A stretch of 64,000 nucleotides of DNA. Origin: JAPPLB01 sp965204095. GTDB taxonomy: Bacteria; Acidobacteriota; Terriglobia; Bryobacterales; UBA6623. The translations under genes and the position numbers were made by a program. Below, one piece after another: positions 50,216-58,340 of this stretch (its first letter is position 1; every line of letters starts with the position of its first letter). The DNA is taken from positions 2,666,001 to 2,730,000 of the forward strand of contig OZ241991.1 in NCBI GenBank assembly GCA_965204095.1. The letters are read 5' to 3'. Under the pieces are notes generated by a model. The model saw nothing but the letters and a program-made list of their open reading frames with translations, ran no database searches and had not been told where the DNA came from.

Positions 50216-51628
50216 TCAGCTCAGGAAAGCTTTCAACCGATGTGTGTCCAGGGTCCGCGTCACGCGAAACACCCCCACCGGCCCCGCCGGATAGCCCATA
50301 TAGACAAAGATGTGCTGCACGCCGCGCCGGGCGTCGATCACCGCTCCGCCGGGATGCAGGCCGTCGATCTTGCCCATGGGCTCCTTCCTTGCGAAAAGAG
50401 CGCACTCGAAGCGCCAGTCCGCACTGCCCGCGAAGAGCTCATCCGGGTCGATGCTCCACAGGTTCAGCGACATCTGCCCCGGATACGGACGTCCTTCCCC
50501 ACCGCCCGCACGCGCCGGAACCGCCGCCTCGATTCTCTTCGTCACCGGATTGTAGTCGATGTCCAGCGTATCTTGCCGGCCCCGCTTGCCCTCGACGCGG
50601 ATCGTTGTGTGCTTCGCTGCAAGGGGGTGCCAGCCGCGGTCCGACCAGAGCTGCGCGTAGACCGAGGTGTCCGTCGTCTCGTCATGGGCCGCTGGGTCGT
50701 AGCTTCGCGGTACGACCACGAGCTTGCCGTCGTGATACAGGGCCACGGGTTCCCCGGGACGCACGAAGCTCGGCAGCGATTGCTCTTCTTCCCGCCAACT
50801 GGCGCCGCCGTCCTGCGAATATCGGAAGTGCAGTTTGTCGGCGATGCGCACGGTCCCCCCCGTGGTGTCGGGAGGATGGGGACCTTTTTTGTAATCCTCG
50901 GTCACGACGTTCGAGTGCCCGACGAGCACCAGTCCGTATTCAGGATGCTCGAACAGCCGCGGGCCGATGTAGAGCACCGCCCCGGGCGTCGTGTCCTCGC
51001 GCATGGCCGTCGAGAAATGCTTCCAGGTCTGGCCCTGATCGTCGCTGCGGAAGACGCCGTGATCGCTCACGACCACGACTCCACCGTCGGATGTGCTCCC
51101 GATGGCGTTCAGGTGGATCTTGTAGCCGAGTGTCGGGTCCTGATCGGGGGCGAACTTGTAGCGGTGGGCGAGCGGGATGTGGCCGCCGCGGTAGCGGTCT
51201 TCGCGCGTCATCACCTGCCGCAGGTCGAAGGGCCTGGTCCACGTTTTGCCGCCATCGGTTGAACGCACCACCATCGTGTAGCTGTGGTTGTCGTCGGTCC
51301 GTTCGAGGCCTGTCCAATGCCCCGGGATATGGCGGTGCACGACGATCAACGTGTCATCGACCTGCGTGCCCACTGGCCAGCCGTAGTGGTTGTTGAGAGC
51401 TTCGGGGTCGGGCGGCAGACTCACCGGCGCGAGTTCGAGCAGACCTTCCCGGCGGCCTTCCTCGAGTCGCGCCAACTGCTCGTCGGACATGTAGAGCAGC
51501 CGAGCCGTCAGGGGATCGTCAGCGAGGGTCGGTTTGACGGAGGGCCGCTCGGAACAGGCGGCAACGCCCCCAGCGGCGAGGACGAAGGAACGGCGGGTGA
51601 TGCGCGATGGGTTACTTGTTGTTGGCAT
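50216..51628 (-). CDS. Exported BNR/Asp-box sialidase-like protein (group A)
   Basis: 470 residues. Leader SRITRRSFVLAAGGVAACS combines a twin-arginine motif with a lipobox (VAAC). Asp-boxes STDGGKTW, SDDQGQTW, SQDGGASW. Long stretches are nearly the same as 37983-39455, such as DPTLGYKIHLNAIG, VVVVSDHGVFRSDDQG and AMREDTTPGAVLYIGPRLFEH, so the two are recent paralogues 11 kb apart on opposite strands. 47 bp separate it from the next downstream gene. Confidence 0.88.
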   Translation of the reverse strand: MPTTSNPSRITRRSFVLAAGGVAACSERPSVKPTLADDPLTARLLYMSDEQLARLEEGRREGLLELAPVSLPPDPEALNNHYGWPVGTQVDDTLIVVHRHIPGHWTGLERTDDNHSYTMVVRSTDGGKTWTRPFDLRQVMTREDRYRGGHIPLAHRYKFAPDQDPTLGYKIHLNAIGSTSDGGVVVVSDHGVFRSDDQGQTWKHFSTAMREDTTPGAVLYIGPRLFEHPEYGLVLVGHSNVVTEDYKKGPHPPDTTGGTVRIADKLHFRYSQDGGASWREEEQSLPSFVRPGEPVALYHDGKLVVVPRSYDPAAHDETTDTSVYAQLWSDRGWHPLAAKHTTIRVEGKRGRQDTLDIDYNPVTKRIEAAVPARAGGGEGRPYPGQMSLNLWSIDPDELFAGSADWRFECALFARKEPMGKIDGLHPGGAVIDARRGVQHIFVYMGYPAGPVGVFRVTRTLDTHRLKAFLS

Positions 51629-51694
51629 GGTGTCTCGTGTGCAGTGGCGAGTGCGGGCGAAACGTTCCGGCGTTGCCAGACCTCGTCATGGTCG

Positions 51695-53104
51695 TCAGGA
51701 CAGAAATGTCTTCAGCTTCTCCGTGTCCAAGGTGCGGGTCAGACGGAACACCCCCGCGGGCCCGGCGGGGAAGCCTATGTACATGAAGATGTGCTGGACG
51801 CCCGCCTTCTCGTCGATCACGTTGCCTGCCGGATGCAATCCGTCGATGGCTGTTGTGGAGGGCCCATACAGGCCTCCCTCCCTGGAGAAGAAAACGCCCT
51901 CAAAGCGCCAATCCGAGCTTCCCGCGAGCAATGCCTCCGGATCGATGCTCCAAAGCAGCAGCGACATCTTGCCATTGTTGAGTTGCCCCAGTCCCGCGCC
52001 CCTGCGATTCGGATGAATCACCTCGAAGCGCTTCGTCACGGGGTTGTAGTCGATGTCGCAGGTATCCTGGCTGGCGCTGCGAATGTTGGTGAACTTGGCC
52101 TTGAGCGGCGGCCAACCGGCTTCAGACCACAATTGCACGTACCGCATGTTGCCGGCGGCATCTTTCGGAGGTTGGCCCCAGCTCCGCGCGATCACGATGA
52201 GCTTGCCCTGCCAGTAGAGCGGACAGGGCTCGTTGGGCTTGGCCCACTCCGGCATGGCGATGTCCAGGCTCTTCCACGTCTCGCCGCCGTCTTGCGAGTA
52301 GCGGATGTGCAGCTTGTCGGCGATGGTCAGCGCTCCCGCATGCTTGACGTGGTGCGGATAGCGGTTTGGCATCGAGTGCGCTACCAGCACCAATCCGTAT
52401 TCCGGGTGCTCGAAAAGCCGCGGCGCGGTGTAGAGGATCGGGCCGGCCATCGTGTCGTCGCGGAAGGCTTTCGAAAAATGCCGCCACGTCTTCCCCTTGT
52501 CGTCCGAACGAAAAGCCCCGTGGTCACTGATGACGACGACTCCCCCATCCTTTGTCGTCCCGATGGCGATGAGGTGGAGCTTGTAGCCCAGAAACGGGTC
52601 TTGCCCGGGATTGAACTTATAGCGATGCGACAGCGGAGTGAAGCCGCCGCGGGTTCGGTCCTCGGGCCTCACGCAGTCGCGCAGGTCATAGGGCTCGGAC
52701 CATGTCTTGCCGCCGTCTTGCGAACGAACGACGACCGAATAGCTCGAAGTTTCGTCCTGCTCTTGATCTGCTGCCTTCCTGTGTCCGGGAATGCGGCGGT
52801 GGCTGACGATCAGAGTGTCGTCGATCATCGTGGCCACCGGCCAGCCGAAGTGATCGTTGTCGCCGGAGTAACGCTCCGGTGTCGGCAGGTTTACCGGCGC
52901 CAACTCCAGCAAGCCTTTCTGCCGCGCCTCCTCGAGCCGGGCCAGTTGGGCATCGGACATCTGAAGCAGCTTGTGCGCCAGTTCGTTGCCGGCCAGCGGC
53001 GACTCGAGCGCGGCTGCGGCGAGAGCCCAGGCTTCCTGCCGGGAGCCCGCCGCCCACGCCGCCGTAACGGCCTTCAAAAGGGACCTTCGAGATGTTCGTG
53101 TCAT
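51695..53104 (-). CDS. Exported BNR/Asp-box sialidase-like protein (group B)
   Basis: 469 residues. Leader RTSRRSLLKAVTAAWAAGS. Asp-boxes SQDGGKTW, SDDKGKTW, SQDGGETW. Very close to 58341-59756 (NELAHKLLQMSDAQLARLEE, WPVATMIDDTLIVSHRR, DDTMAGPILYTAPRLFEH and the C-terminal GVFRLTRTLDTEKLK), so it is a recent duplicate. ATG 53104 was chosen over one 36 bp upstream because it starts the leader. Only 10 bp from the upstream gene: same transcript. Confidence 0.88.
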   Translation of the reverse strand: MTRTSRRSLLKAVTAAWAAGSRQEAWALAAAALESPLAGNELAHKLLQMSDAQLARLEEARQKGLLELAPVNLPTPERYSGDNDHFGWPVATMIDDTLIVSHRRIPGHRKAADQEQDETSSYSVVVRSQDGGKTWSEPYDLRDCVRPEDRTRGGFTPLSHRYKFNPGQDPFLGYKLHLIAIGTTKDGGVVVISDHGAFRSDDKGKTWRHFSKAFRDDTMAGPILYTAPRLFEHPEYGLVLVAHSMPNRYPHHVKHAGALTIADKLHIRYSQDGGETWKSLDIAMPEWAKPNEPCPLYWQGKLIVIARSWGQPPKDAAGNMRYVQLWSEAGWPPLKAKFTNIRSASQDTCDIDYNPVTKRFEVIHPNRRGAGLGQLNNGKMSLLLWSIDPEALLAGSSDWRFEGVFFSREGGLYGPSTTAIDGLHPAGNVIDEKAGVQHIFMYIGFPAGPAGVFRLTRTLDTEKLKTFLS

Positions 53105-53114
53105 GACGGCTTCC

Positions 53115-54305
53115 TCACGAGTAGAACCAGTCCACGTCAAAAATCTTCAGCCTCAGATCGGTGTCGCGTGACATCGATCGAGAAGAATGGTAATAGGCTA
53201 CGAGCGCTTCGCCGCCGGCGAACGAGATGGACGGGTACCCGCTGATGTAACTCTCGCGCCGCTCGACATCCTTGAGATTCGTCCAGGTCTGGCCCTCGTC
53301 CTTCGAGATGGCCGCCGTGAGCGGATTGCGCGGGTAGTGGTAGCTCGTGCCGCCGGGAACGGCGAGAGCTTCCGGCGTCGCGTTGTTCCAGAGGAAAACG
53401 AGATCGCCCGTCTCGGGAATACGCTTGATGCAATTGGCTGCCGATGGTGAGGGCAGCTCGGTCGCTTCAGCGTCCGACCACGTCTCGCCGCGGTCCTTGG
53501 AGGTCGAGCGGTAGATCTTCCCGAGAGTGGTCCGCATCATCGCCAACAGCGAGCCGTCCTTGAGCTCGACCATACCCGGCTCTTCGGCGCCGCGCTTGGG
53601 AAGATCGACTCTCTTGCGGCTCGTTTGCCATGTCTCTCCCTCGTTATCGGAGTAGAGGCAAAACGCGTTGTAATGATCCCCCCGGCCGTAGAACTCGCCC
53701 CAGTGGCACGGCAGGATGATCCTTCCCGAGCTGTGCAGCAGATTGTGGTCGGCGTTGGTGAAGTACACCCCTCCGGTCGGTGAGATCTGCACCGGCTCGG
53801 TCCACGTTTCGCATTCGTCCCGAGACCGCTTGAGGTAGATCTTCAGGTCGCGTTTGGCGATATCCCGCACCGTGAAGGAGAAGAGAATCTCTCCCGAGGG
53901 CAGGCGCAGCAGGTTCGGGTGCTTCACGTTGTCTACGCCGAAGTTTTCCTGCAACGTGACCTTCCCGCTCCAGGTTCGTCCCCGGTCCTTGGAGACGCGC
54001 GCCGAGATCCGGCAGGGCGCGGCGTCGCCGCTGCCGGCGGCAGAGTAAGGCGATCGGAAGATCCGCGACGGTTGCTTCACGTAGTATTCGCACCAGACGA
54101 GCAGCAAACGATCGCCGCTCAGCGGAAAGATCAGTTGATGGTCGTGCCGCGGGTTCTCCGGGGTCCATGGGCACGGGATGAGCGAGTGCTTCTCGCCGAT
54201 GCCTCTCTGTGCGGCTGTCGCGGACAGGACACTTGAAACCGCGGCCGCGGCCCCCGGCACGGCCAGGAACCTTCGCCGATCAATACCTGCCTGCCTGTGA
54301 TTCAT
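53115..54305 (-). CDS. Exported BNR/Asp-box sialidase-like protein (group C)
   Basis: 396 residues. Twin-arginine leader GIDRRRFLAVPGAAAAVSSVLS; ATG 54305 follows AGGAGGACGGC. Asp-boxes SKDRGRTW, SRDECETW, SDNEGETW, SKDRGETW, SKDEGQTW. Strongly similar to the neighbouring 54358-55542 protein (CPWTPENPRHDHQLIFP, NLLRLPSGEILFSFTVRD, YFTNADHNLLHSSGRIILP), so the two are tandem duplicates. The acidic/histidine-rich NADHNLLHSSGR segment is a candidate active-site region shared by group C. Unproven activity. Confidence 0.88.
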   Translation of the reverse strand: MNHRQAGIDRRRFLAVPGAAAAVSSVLSATAAQRGIGEKHSLIPCPWTPENPRHDHQLIFPLSGDRLLLVWCEYYVKQPSRIFRSPYSAAGSGDAAPCRISARVSKDRGRTWSGKVTLQENFGVDNVKHPNLLRLPSGEILFSFTVRDIAKRDLKIYLKRSRDECETWTEPVQISPTGGVYFTNADHNLLHSSGRIILPCHWGEFYGRGDHYNAFCLYSDNEGETWQTSRKRVDLPKRGAEEPGMVELKDGSLLAMMRTTLGKIYRSTSKDRGETWSDAEATELPSPSAANCIKRIPETGDLVFLWNNATPEALAVPGGTSYHYPRNPLTAAISKDEGQTWTNLKDVERRESYISGYPSISFAGGEALVAYYHSSRSMSRDTDLRLKIFDVDWFYS

Positions 54306-54357
54306 GCCGTCCTCCTTGGAAGCACGCCGTCTGCCCATGCGTTCCAACCTGCTCGCC

Positions 54358-55542
54358 TTAACTGTAGAACCAGTCCGTGCTGAAGATCTTCAACGCCACA
54401 TCGGTGTCCCGCGCCATCCTTTCCGAGCGCCGGTAAAAGGCGATCAGCGTCTCGTCACCGACAAATGTTACCGACGGGTAGGCGTTGTCATAGCCCCTGC
54501 GGTCCTCGATTTTTTTAACGTTTTCCCAACTGTCGCCTTCATCACGCGAGATCGCGCTGCACAAGGGGTTGCGCGGACGGCTTCGTTCCGTCGACCCCGG
54601 CCGCGTTTCGGAGTAGGGTCTGGCATTGTTCCAGAGGAACAGCAAATCGCCGGTCTGCGGTATGCGCTTGATGCAGTTCGCGACGTTGGGTGACGGCAGA
54701 TCGGTTGGCTCGGCGTCGGACCACGTCTCCCCGCGGTCGGTTGAAACGGAACGGTAGATTTTTCCGAGCGACGTGCGCAGCATCGCGAGTAACGAACCGT
54801 CTTTGCGTTCGACGACGCCGGGCTCTTCGGCGCCGGCCAGGGGCAGGTCCGCTCCCTTGCGGCTGGCCTGCCAGTTCTTTCCCTCGTCGTCGGAGTAGAG
54901 GCAAAACGCCTGATAGTGCGGCTTCTCTTCGCGGACGGAATCCCAGTAATGCAACGGCAGAATGACGCGGCCTGAACTGTGCAGCAGGTTGTGATCGGCG
55001 TTCGTGTAATATACACCGCCTGGAGGCGAGATCTGCACGGGCGTTGTCCACGTCTCGCACTCGTCGGTTGACCGTTTCAAGTAGATCCGCAGATCACGCT
55101 TCGCCATATCACGGACCGTGAACGAGAACAGAATTTCCCCGGTAGGCAACCGCAGCAGGTTGGGATGCTTCACGTTGTCGGTCCCGAAGTTTTCCTGCAG
55201 CGTGATCTTGCCGCTCCAGCTTCTGCCGCCGTCCTTGGAAATCTTCGCTGTAATCCGGCAGGGCGCGTCATCACGGAAGCCGGCCGCCGAATAAGGCGTG
55301 CGGAAAATGCGGGAAGGCTTGCGAACGTAGTACTCGCACCACACCAGCATCAGACTCCCATTGCGCATCGGGAAGATCAGTTGATGGTCATGGCGCGGGT
55401 TTTCCGGCGTCCACGGGCAGACGCTGAGCGAGTACTTCTCGCCGATGCCCGTTTTGGCAGCGGCGGCGGCCCGTCGTGCGGGCGGAGCCGTTGCAGCCAG
55501 ACCGGCGAACGAAAGAAAATTTCTGCGATGTACTTCAGTCAT
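54358..55542 (-). CDS. Exported BNR/Asp-box sialidase-like protein (group C)
   Basis: 394 residues. Leader TEVHRRNFLSFAGLAATAPPARR. Asp-boxes SKDGGRSW, SDDEGKNW, STDRGETW, SRDEGDSW. Tandem duplicate of 53115-54305, same propeller layout and the same C-terminal ending (FSTDWFYS versus FDVDWFYS). Its start codon overlaps the end of the preceding 816-residue frame, whose tail is derived from repeat R2. Confidence 0.88.
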   Translation of the reverse strand: MTEVHRRNFLSFAGLAATAPPARRAAAAAKTGIGEKYSLSVCPWTPENPRHDHQLIFPMRNGSLMLVWCEYYVRKPSRIFRTPYSAAGFRDDAPCRITAKISKDGGRSWSGKITLQENFGTDNVKHPNLLRLPTGEILFSFTVRDMAKRDLRIYLKRSTDECETWTTPVQISPPGGVYYTNADHNLLHSSGRVILPLHYWDSVREEKPHYQAFCLYSDDEGKNWQASRKGADLPLAGAEEPGVVERKDGSLLAMLRTSLGKIYRSVSTDRGETWSDAEPTDLPSPNVANCIKRIPQTGDLLFLWNNARPYSETRPGSTERSRPRNPLCSAISRDEGDSWENVKKIEDRRGYDNAYPSVTFVGDETLIAFYRRSERMARDTDVALKIFSTDWFYS

Positions 55543-57985
55543 GCGGTCCGTCTCCCTTCGTGAACAGCCCGTGGTGGAAGTCCCGTGGAAGGCGCGGCGG
55601 GCTCCTGCGGTCGTTCGGCGCGGAGTGAGGAGGATGGCGATCCGGGTGATCTCCTCCGACGAACGACAAAGCCAACGACTGCAAATGTCCGTCGCCCAAA
55701 GGGTGCGAAGAAAAAAAACGCGCCACTCCCGCTCGGCTTCGCGGAGAGCGCGGCGCCACGTTCCTGGAACGGCCAGGCGTTACGCCATCAGCCCCGGGGC
55801 GCGTAACGCCGCCCGCGTGACTTTTACCACGGGCTGTTAAGCCTGCAGCTGAAATGTTGAAGGAGCGCATCTTGAGTGAAATGCGGCGGTCCGTTGGATC
55901 GACCGGCCTTTCGTAGTAGGTCACGAAAACCTTGCCGTCGATGAACCGCAAACTCGGATAGGAAAACTCCTTGGTTCGATCGGTTTCCAGGTTGAGATAA
56001 CCGAACCAGCTTTCTCCCTCATCGTCGGAAAACGCAATCGTCAGCGGTGTTCGATCGGCGCCGTGTTTGTCCCGGCTGTTGTAGTTCCACACCACGGTCA
56101 GCCAGCCGGTGCCGGGATCCCGACGGACAGCCGCCGGGGATTCCGGAGAAACGAGGGCGGTGACTTCCGTTGCCGGCGACCAGCTATCGCCGCCGTCAGG
56201 CGAAATCGAGCGATACTGGCGGTGGGTCTGTGTGCGCATCAGCATGAGCAGCCGGCCGTCCTTGAGCTCGACGGCATACGGCTCCATGAGCCCGCGCCCC
56301 GGCCCCGCCAGCATCGACCGGCTCTGTTGCCAGGTCTCTCCGTCATCGTCGGAATAAAGGCACCATGATCGGATGTCTTTCCCTCTCCCGCTCACGTCTG
56401 GCCGGTCCCACGGCCACGGCGTCGAGAGAGGCAGGAGCAACCTGCCCGTGCTTAGACGGATCGCTCGATTGTTCAGCGCGATATGCCTTCCAGGAGCCGC
56501 AGGCGTAATCCGGCACCGGCGCGTCCAGGCCGCCAGTCCCTTGTCGATTCTCTCTTCGTCGCGGCATCGGAACAGAGCTACCCAGGCCTCCGTGAGCTCC
56601 TTGCGGCAACGAACGAAGAGAAGCAGCTCACCGTCGCCCCGCCGCAATAGGCTCGGCTGACGAACACTCCTGCACTCGCCGTCCGGGGTGGCCACGGGAA
56701 ACGGCTTGCCCCATGTCACTCCCTGGTCGCTCGAAACCATTCCCATGACGCGCGAGTCGTCTTGGTCGGTCATGCCGGTCAACCACTGCGAGAACGCGAG
56801 GAAGTAACGCCCGTCCCGCAACTTGACCATGTCGGCGCCCATATTTCTCGGGTAGCGTTCGGAGGCGGCAACCAGGGTTTGGACGTGCATGTCCTTGAGA
56901 TGCGCGCGCGGCCGAAAACCACTCTCGGGGGGCGCAGAGGAAAGCTCGACGACCGCTTTCGGAAGACTCGTCCCCATCGGCTTGAGGCACCAAAGGGCTC
57001 CCGCCGATTCGATCGCGGCCGCACTCTGAGCGCCCCAGCCCTCGAACCCGACCGCCGAAAGCACTTGCCTGCATTTCTCACTACGCGGCGAGGCGAAGTG
57101 GGTGAGAGGGCCGCCAGGACGAGGCGCGCGCCGCTTGGCGCGCGCAGGCGTACTTGACGGTACGTCGAGCACGGCAAGCCTGCGCAACGAAGTCCTGGCG
57201 GTCGTATCGCGTGCTGCGGCCGTCGGGTGGTGAGAAATGCAGGCTGGCTCCTTGCCGGGGTCCGTCGATCGCCGGGGGTCTTCGGAGAAGCACAGCGCGT
57301 CTCCCGGCTCGAAGCCGCGAATCACGACGGGATCGCCGTCATGCTCCTTGAACTTTTTGAAGGTGATGATTTGGTGCACGTCCGCGGACAAGGCGAAGTC
57401 GATGACCTTGGCTCCGCGGCCCAGCGTTGACGCCGTCGAAAGGTCGAGGTCCATTCGGGGGTCCCAGCGCCGCATCCCCAAGCGCAGTGTTCCCGACTGA
57501 GATACGGCGGCCTTCAGATAGGGCTCTTTGGCGACGATCTTTTCGCTTCGCAGAACAAGCGTTCCACCGGCCTGGGCGCTGAAGCGGGTTCCCTCCAGAT
57601 CGATCGCGAGTTTCTGGCCGATCTCGAGCGTTCCGCTCTTGACGGCTAGCGATAGCGGCTTGCCGATCACGGTATCGACTCCCGTGAGCACCAGCTTGCC
57701 TGCCCCATCGATGTAGACCACGGCATCCTTGTCGGCGAGTTCCACCTCCAGCCGTCCGACGGAAGAAGCGCCCTCCAGCACGACATCCGCTTGTGACTCG
57801 AATCGTGCGATGTCCTTGCTTCCAGGCACGACATCGCCGGTCCAGTTACCCGCATCCGTCCAGCGGTCCGTGCTCGCGGCGCCTGTCCAGATCATCGTTC
57901 TCACGCCTGCCGGAAAGGCTGAGAGCCCCAGGGTAAGGTAGAGTCCGAGAACGGAAGTGAGTCCGCCTCGTCCGAGTAGCTTCAT
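55535..57985 (-). CDS. Composite G8-like/sialidase-like protein carrying R1 and R2 insertions
   Basis: 816 residues as read. N-terminal signal-like segment, then a beta-solenoid region with WTGAASTDRWTDAGNWTGDVVPGSKDIARF (the NW...P..D.A.F repeat start of surface beta-strand proteins). Residues ~248-307 (CISHHPTAAARDTTARTS...ASPRSEKC) are entirely encoded by an R1 repeat. Asp-box propeller from ~365 to 700 (SSDQGVTW, SDDDGETW, SPDGGDSW, SDDEGESW). The last ~105 residues come from repeat R2. The frame stays open through both, so it may still be translated, but the inserts are probably not functional. Start overlaps (ATGA) the stop of a dehydrogenase remnant. Confidence 0.8.
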   Translation of the reverse strand: MKLLGRGGLTSVLGLYLTLGLSAFPAGVRTMIWTGAASTDRWTDAGNWTGDVVPGSKDIARFESQADVVLEGASSVGRLEVELADKDAVVYIDGAGKLVLTGVDTVIGKPLSLAVKSGTLEIGQKLAIDLEGTRFSAQAGGTLVLRSEKIVAKEPYLKAAVSQSGTLRLGMRRWDPRMDLDLSTASTLGRGAKVIDFALSADVHQIITFKKFKEHDGDPVVIRGFEPGDALCFSEDPRRSTDPGKEPACISHHPTAAARDTTARTSLRRLAVLDVPSSTPARAKRRAPRPGGPLTHFASPRSEKCRQVLSAVGFEGWGAQSAAAIESAGALWCLKPMGTSLPKAVVELSSAPPESGFRPRAHLKDMHVQTLVAASERYPRNMGADMVKLRDGRYFLAFSQWLTGMTDQDDSRVMGMVSSDQGVTWGKPFPVATPDGECRSVRQPSLLRRGDGELLLFVRCRKELTEAWVALFRCRDEERIDKGLAAWTRRCRITPAAPGRHIALNNRAIRLSTGRLLLPLSTPWPWDRPDVSGRGKDIRSWCLYSDDDGETWQQSRSMLAGPGRGLMEPYAVELKDGRLLMLMRTQTHRQYRSISPDGGDSWSPATEVTALVSPESPAAVRRDPGTGWLTVVWNYNSRDKHGADRTPLTIAFSDDEGESWFGYLNLETDRTKEFSYPSLRFIDGKVFVTYYERPVDPTDRRISLKMRSFNISAAGLTARGKSHAGGVTRPGADGVTPGRSRNVAPRSPRSRAGVARFFSSHPLGDGHLQSLALSFVGGDHPDRHPPHSAPNDRRSPPRLPRDFHHGLFTKGDGPHD
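55563..55838 (+). repeat. R2 repeat (inside 3' end of the composite gene)
   Basis: 276 bp, AACAGCCCGTGGT at the left and ACCACGGGCTGTT at the right: 13-bp perfect terminal inverted repeats. Opposite orientation to the copy at 40966-41317. Right of it, AAGCCTGCAG (55839-55848) resembles an R1 terminus remnant. Confidence 0.88.
57067..57246 (+). repeat. R1 repeat, medium form, inside a coding frame
   Basis: 180 bp, GCCTGCATTTCTCACTAC to GGTGGTGAGAAATGCAGGCTG, lying in frame in the composite sialidase-like gene on the other strand and adding exactly 60 codons without a stop. Confidence 0.92.
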
Positions 57986-58185
57986 GCCGTGCCCTTCCCG
58001 GCAATGTTGATGGGCGGTTGACCCTCCGCCAGTCGTCGAACATTCTCGGCGGCATCCCCCACCCTCGCTACGAGCATGTGGCGGGTCCAGCTAGAACAAT
58101 GGGACGACAGCAGAACATGGGGTAGTTCATGAAACGGAAAGTGCGAGGGAAAGCACGTCTCGCCGAGACTCGATGGATACCTCCG
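57982..58185 (-). pseudogene. D-2-hydroxyacid dehydrogenase remnant (C-terminus)
   Basis: Encodes FPFHELPHVLLSSHCSSWTR and MLVARVGDAAENVRRLAEGQPPINI, the conserved C-terminal end of D-isomer-specific 2-hydroxyacid dehydrogenases (LPNVxLTPHxSGWT, ENLRRLxxGxPxxN). The catalytic and NAD-binding parts are missing. Its TGA overlaps the ATG of the next gene by the usual ATGA, so it was once the preceding gene of this operon. The rest of the gap (58186-58340) shows nothing. Confidence 0.65.
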
Positions 58186-58340
58186 CCGCACGACAACCGC
58201 CGTCACCCCTCTCACCAGGACGATCTCACAAGTTTCGTTTCCCGGTCTTTGCACCTGCCGGCGCTGCCTGCGCAAAGGACCCTCCCCACAAAGTGATGTG
58301 ACCACAGGGCTCCTTCCTCTCCGAGTGATGCTCGCACTGG

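Noticed and set aside
51284..53245. A 653-codon plus-strand frame through the sialidase-like genes
   Set aside because: Spans several genes on the opposite strand and has no conserved domain; antisense shadow.
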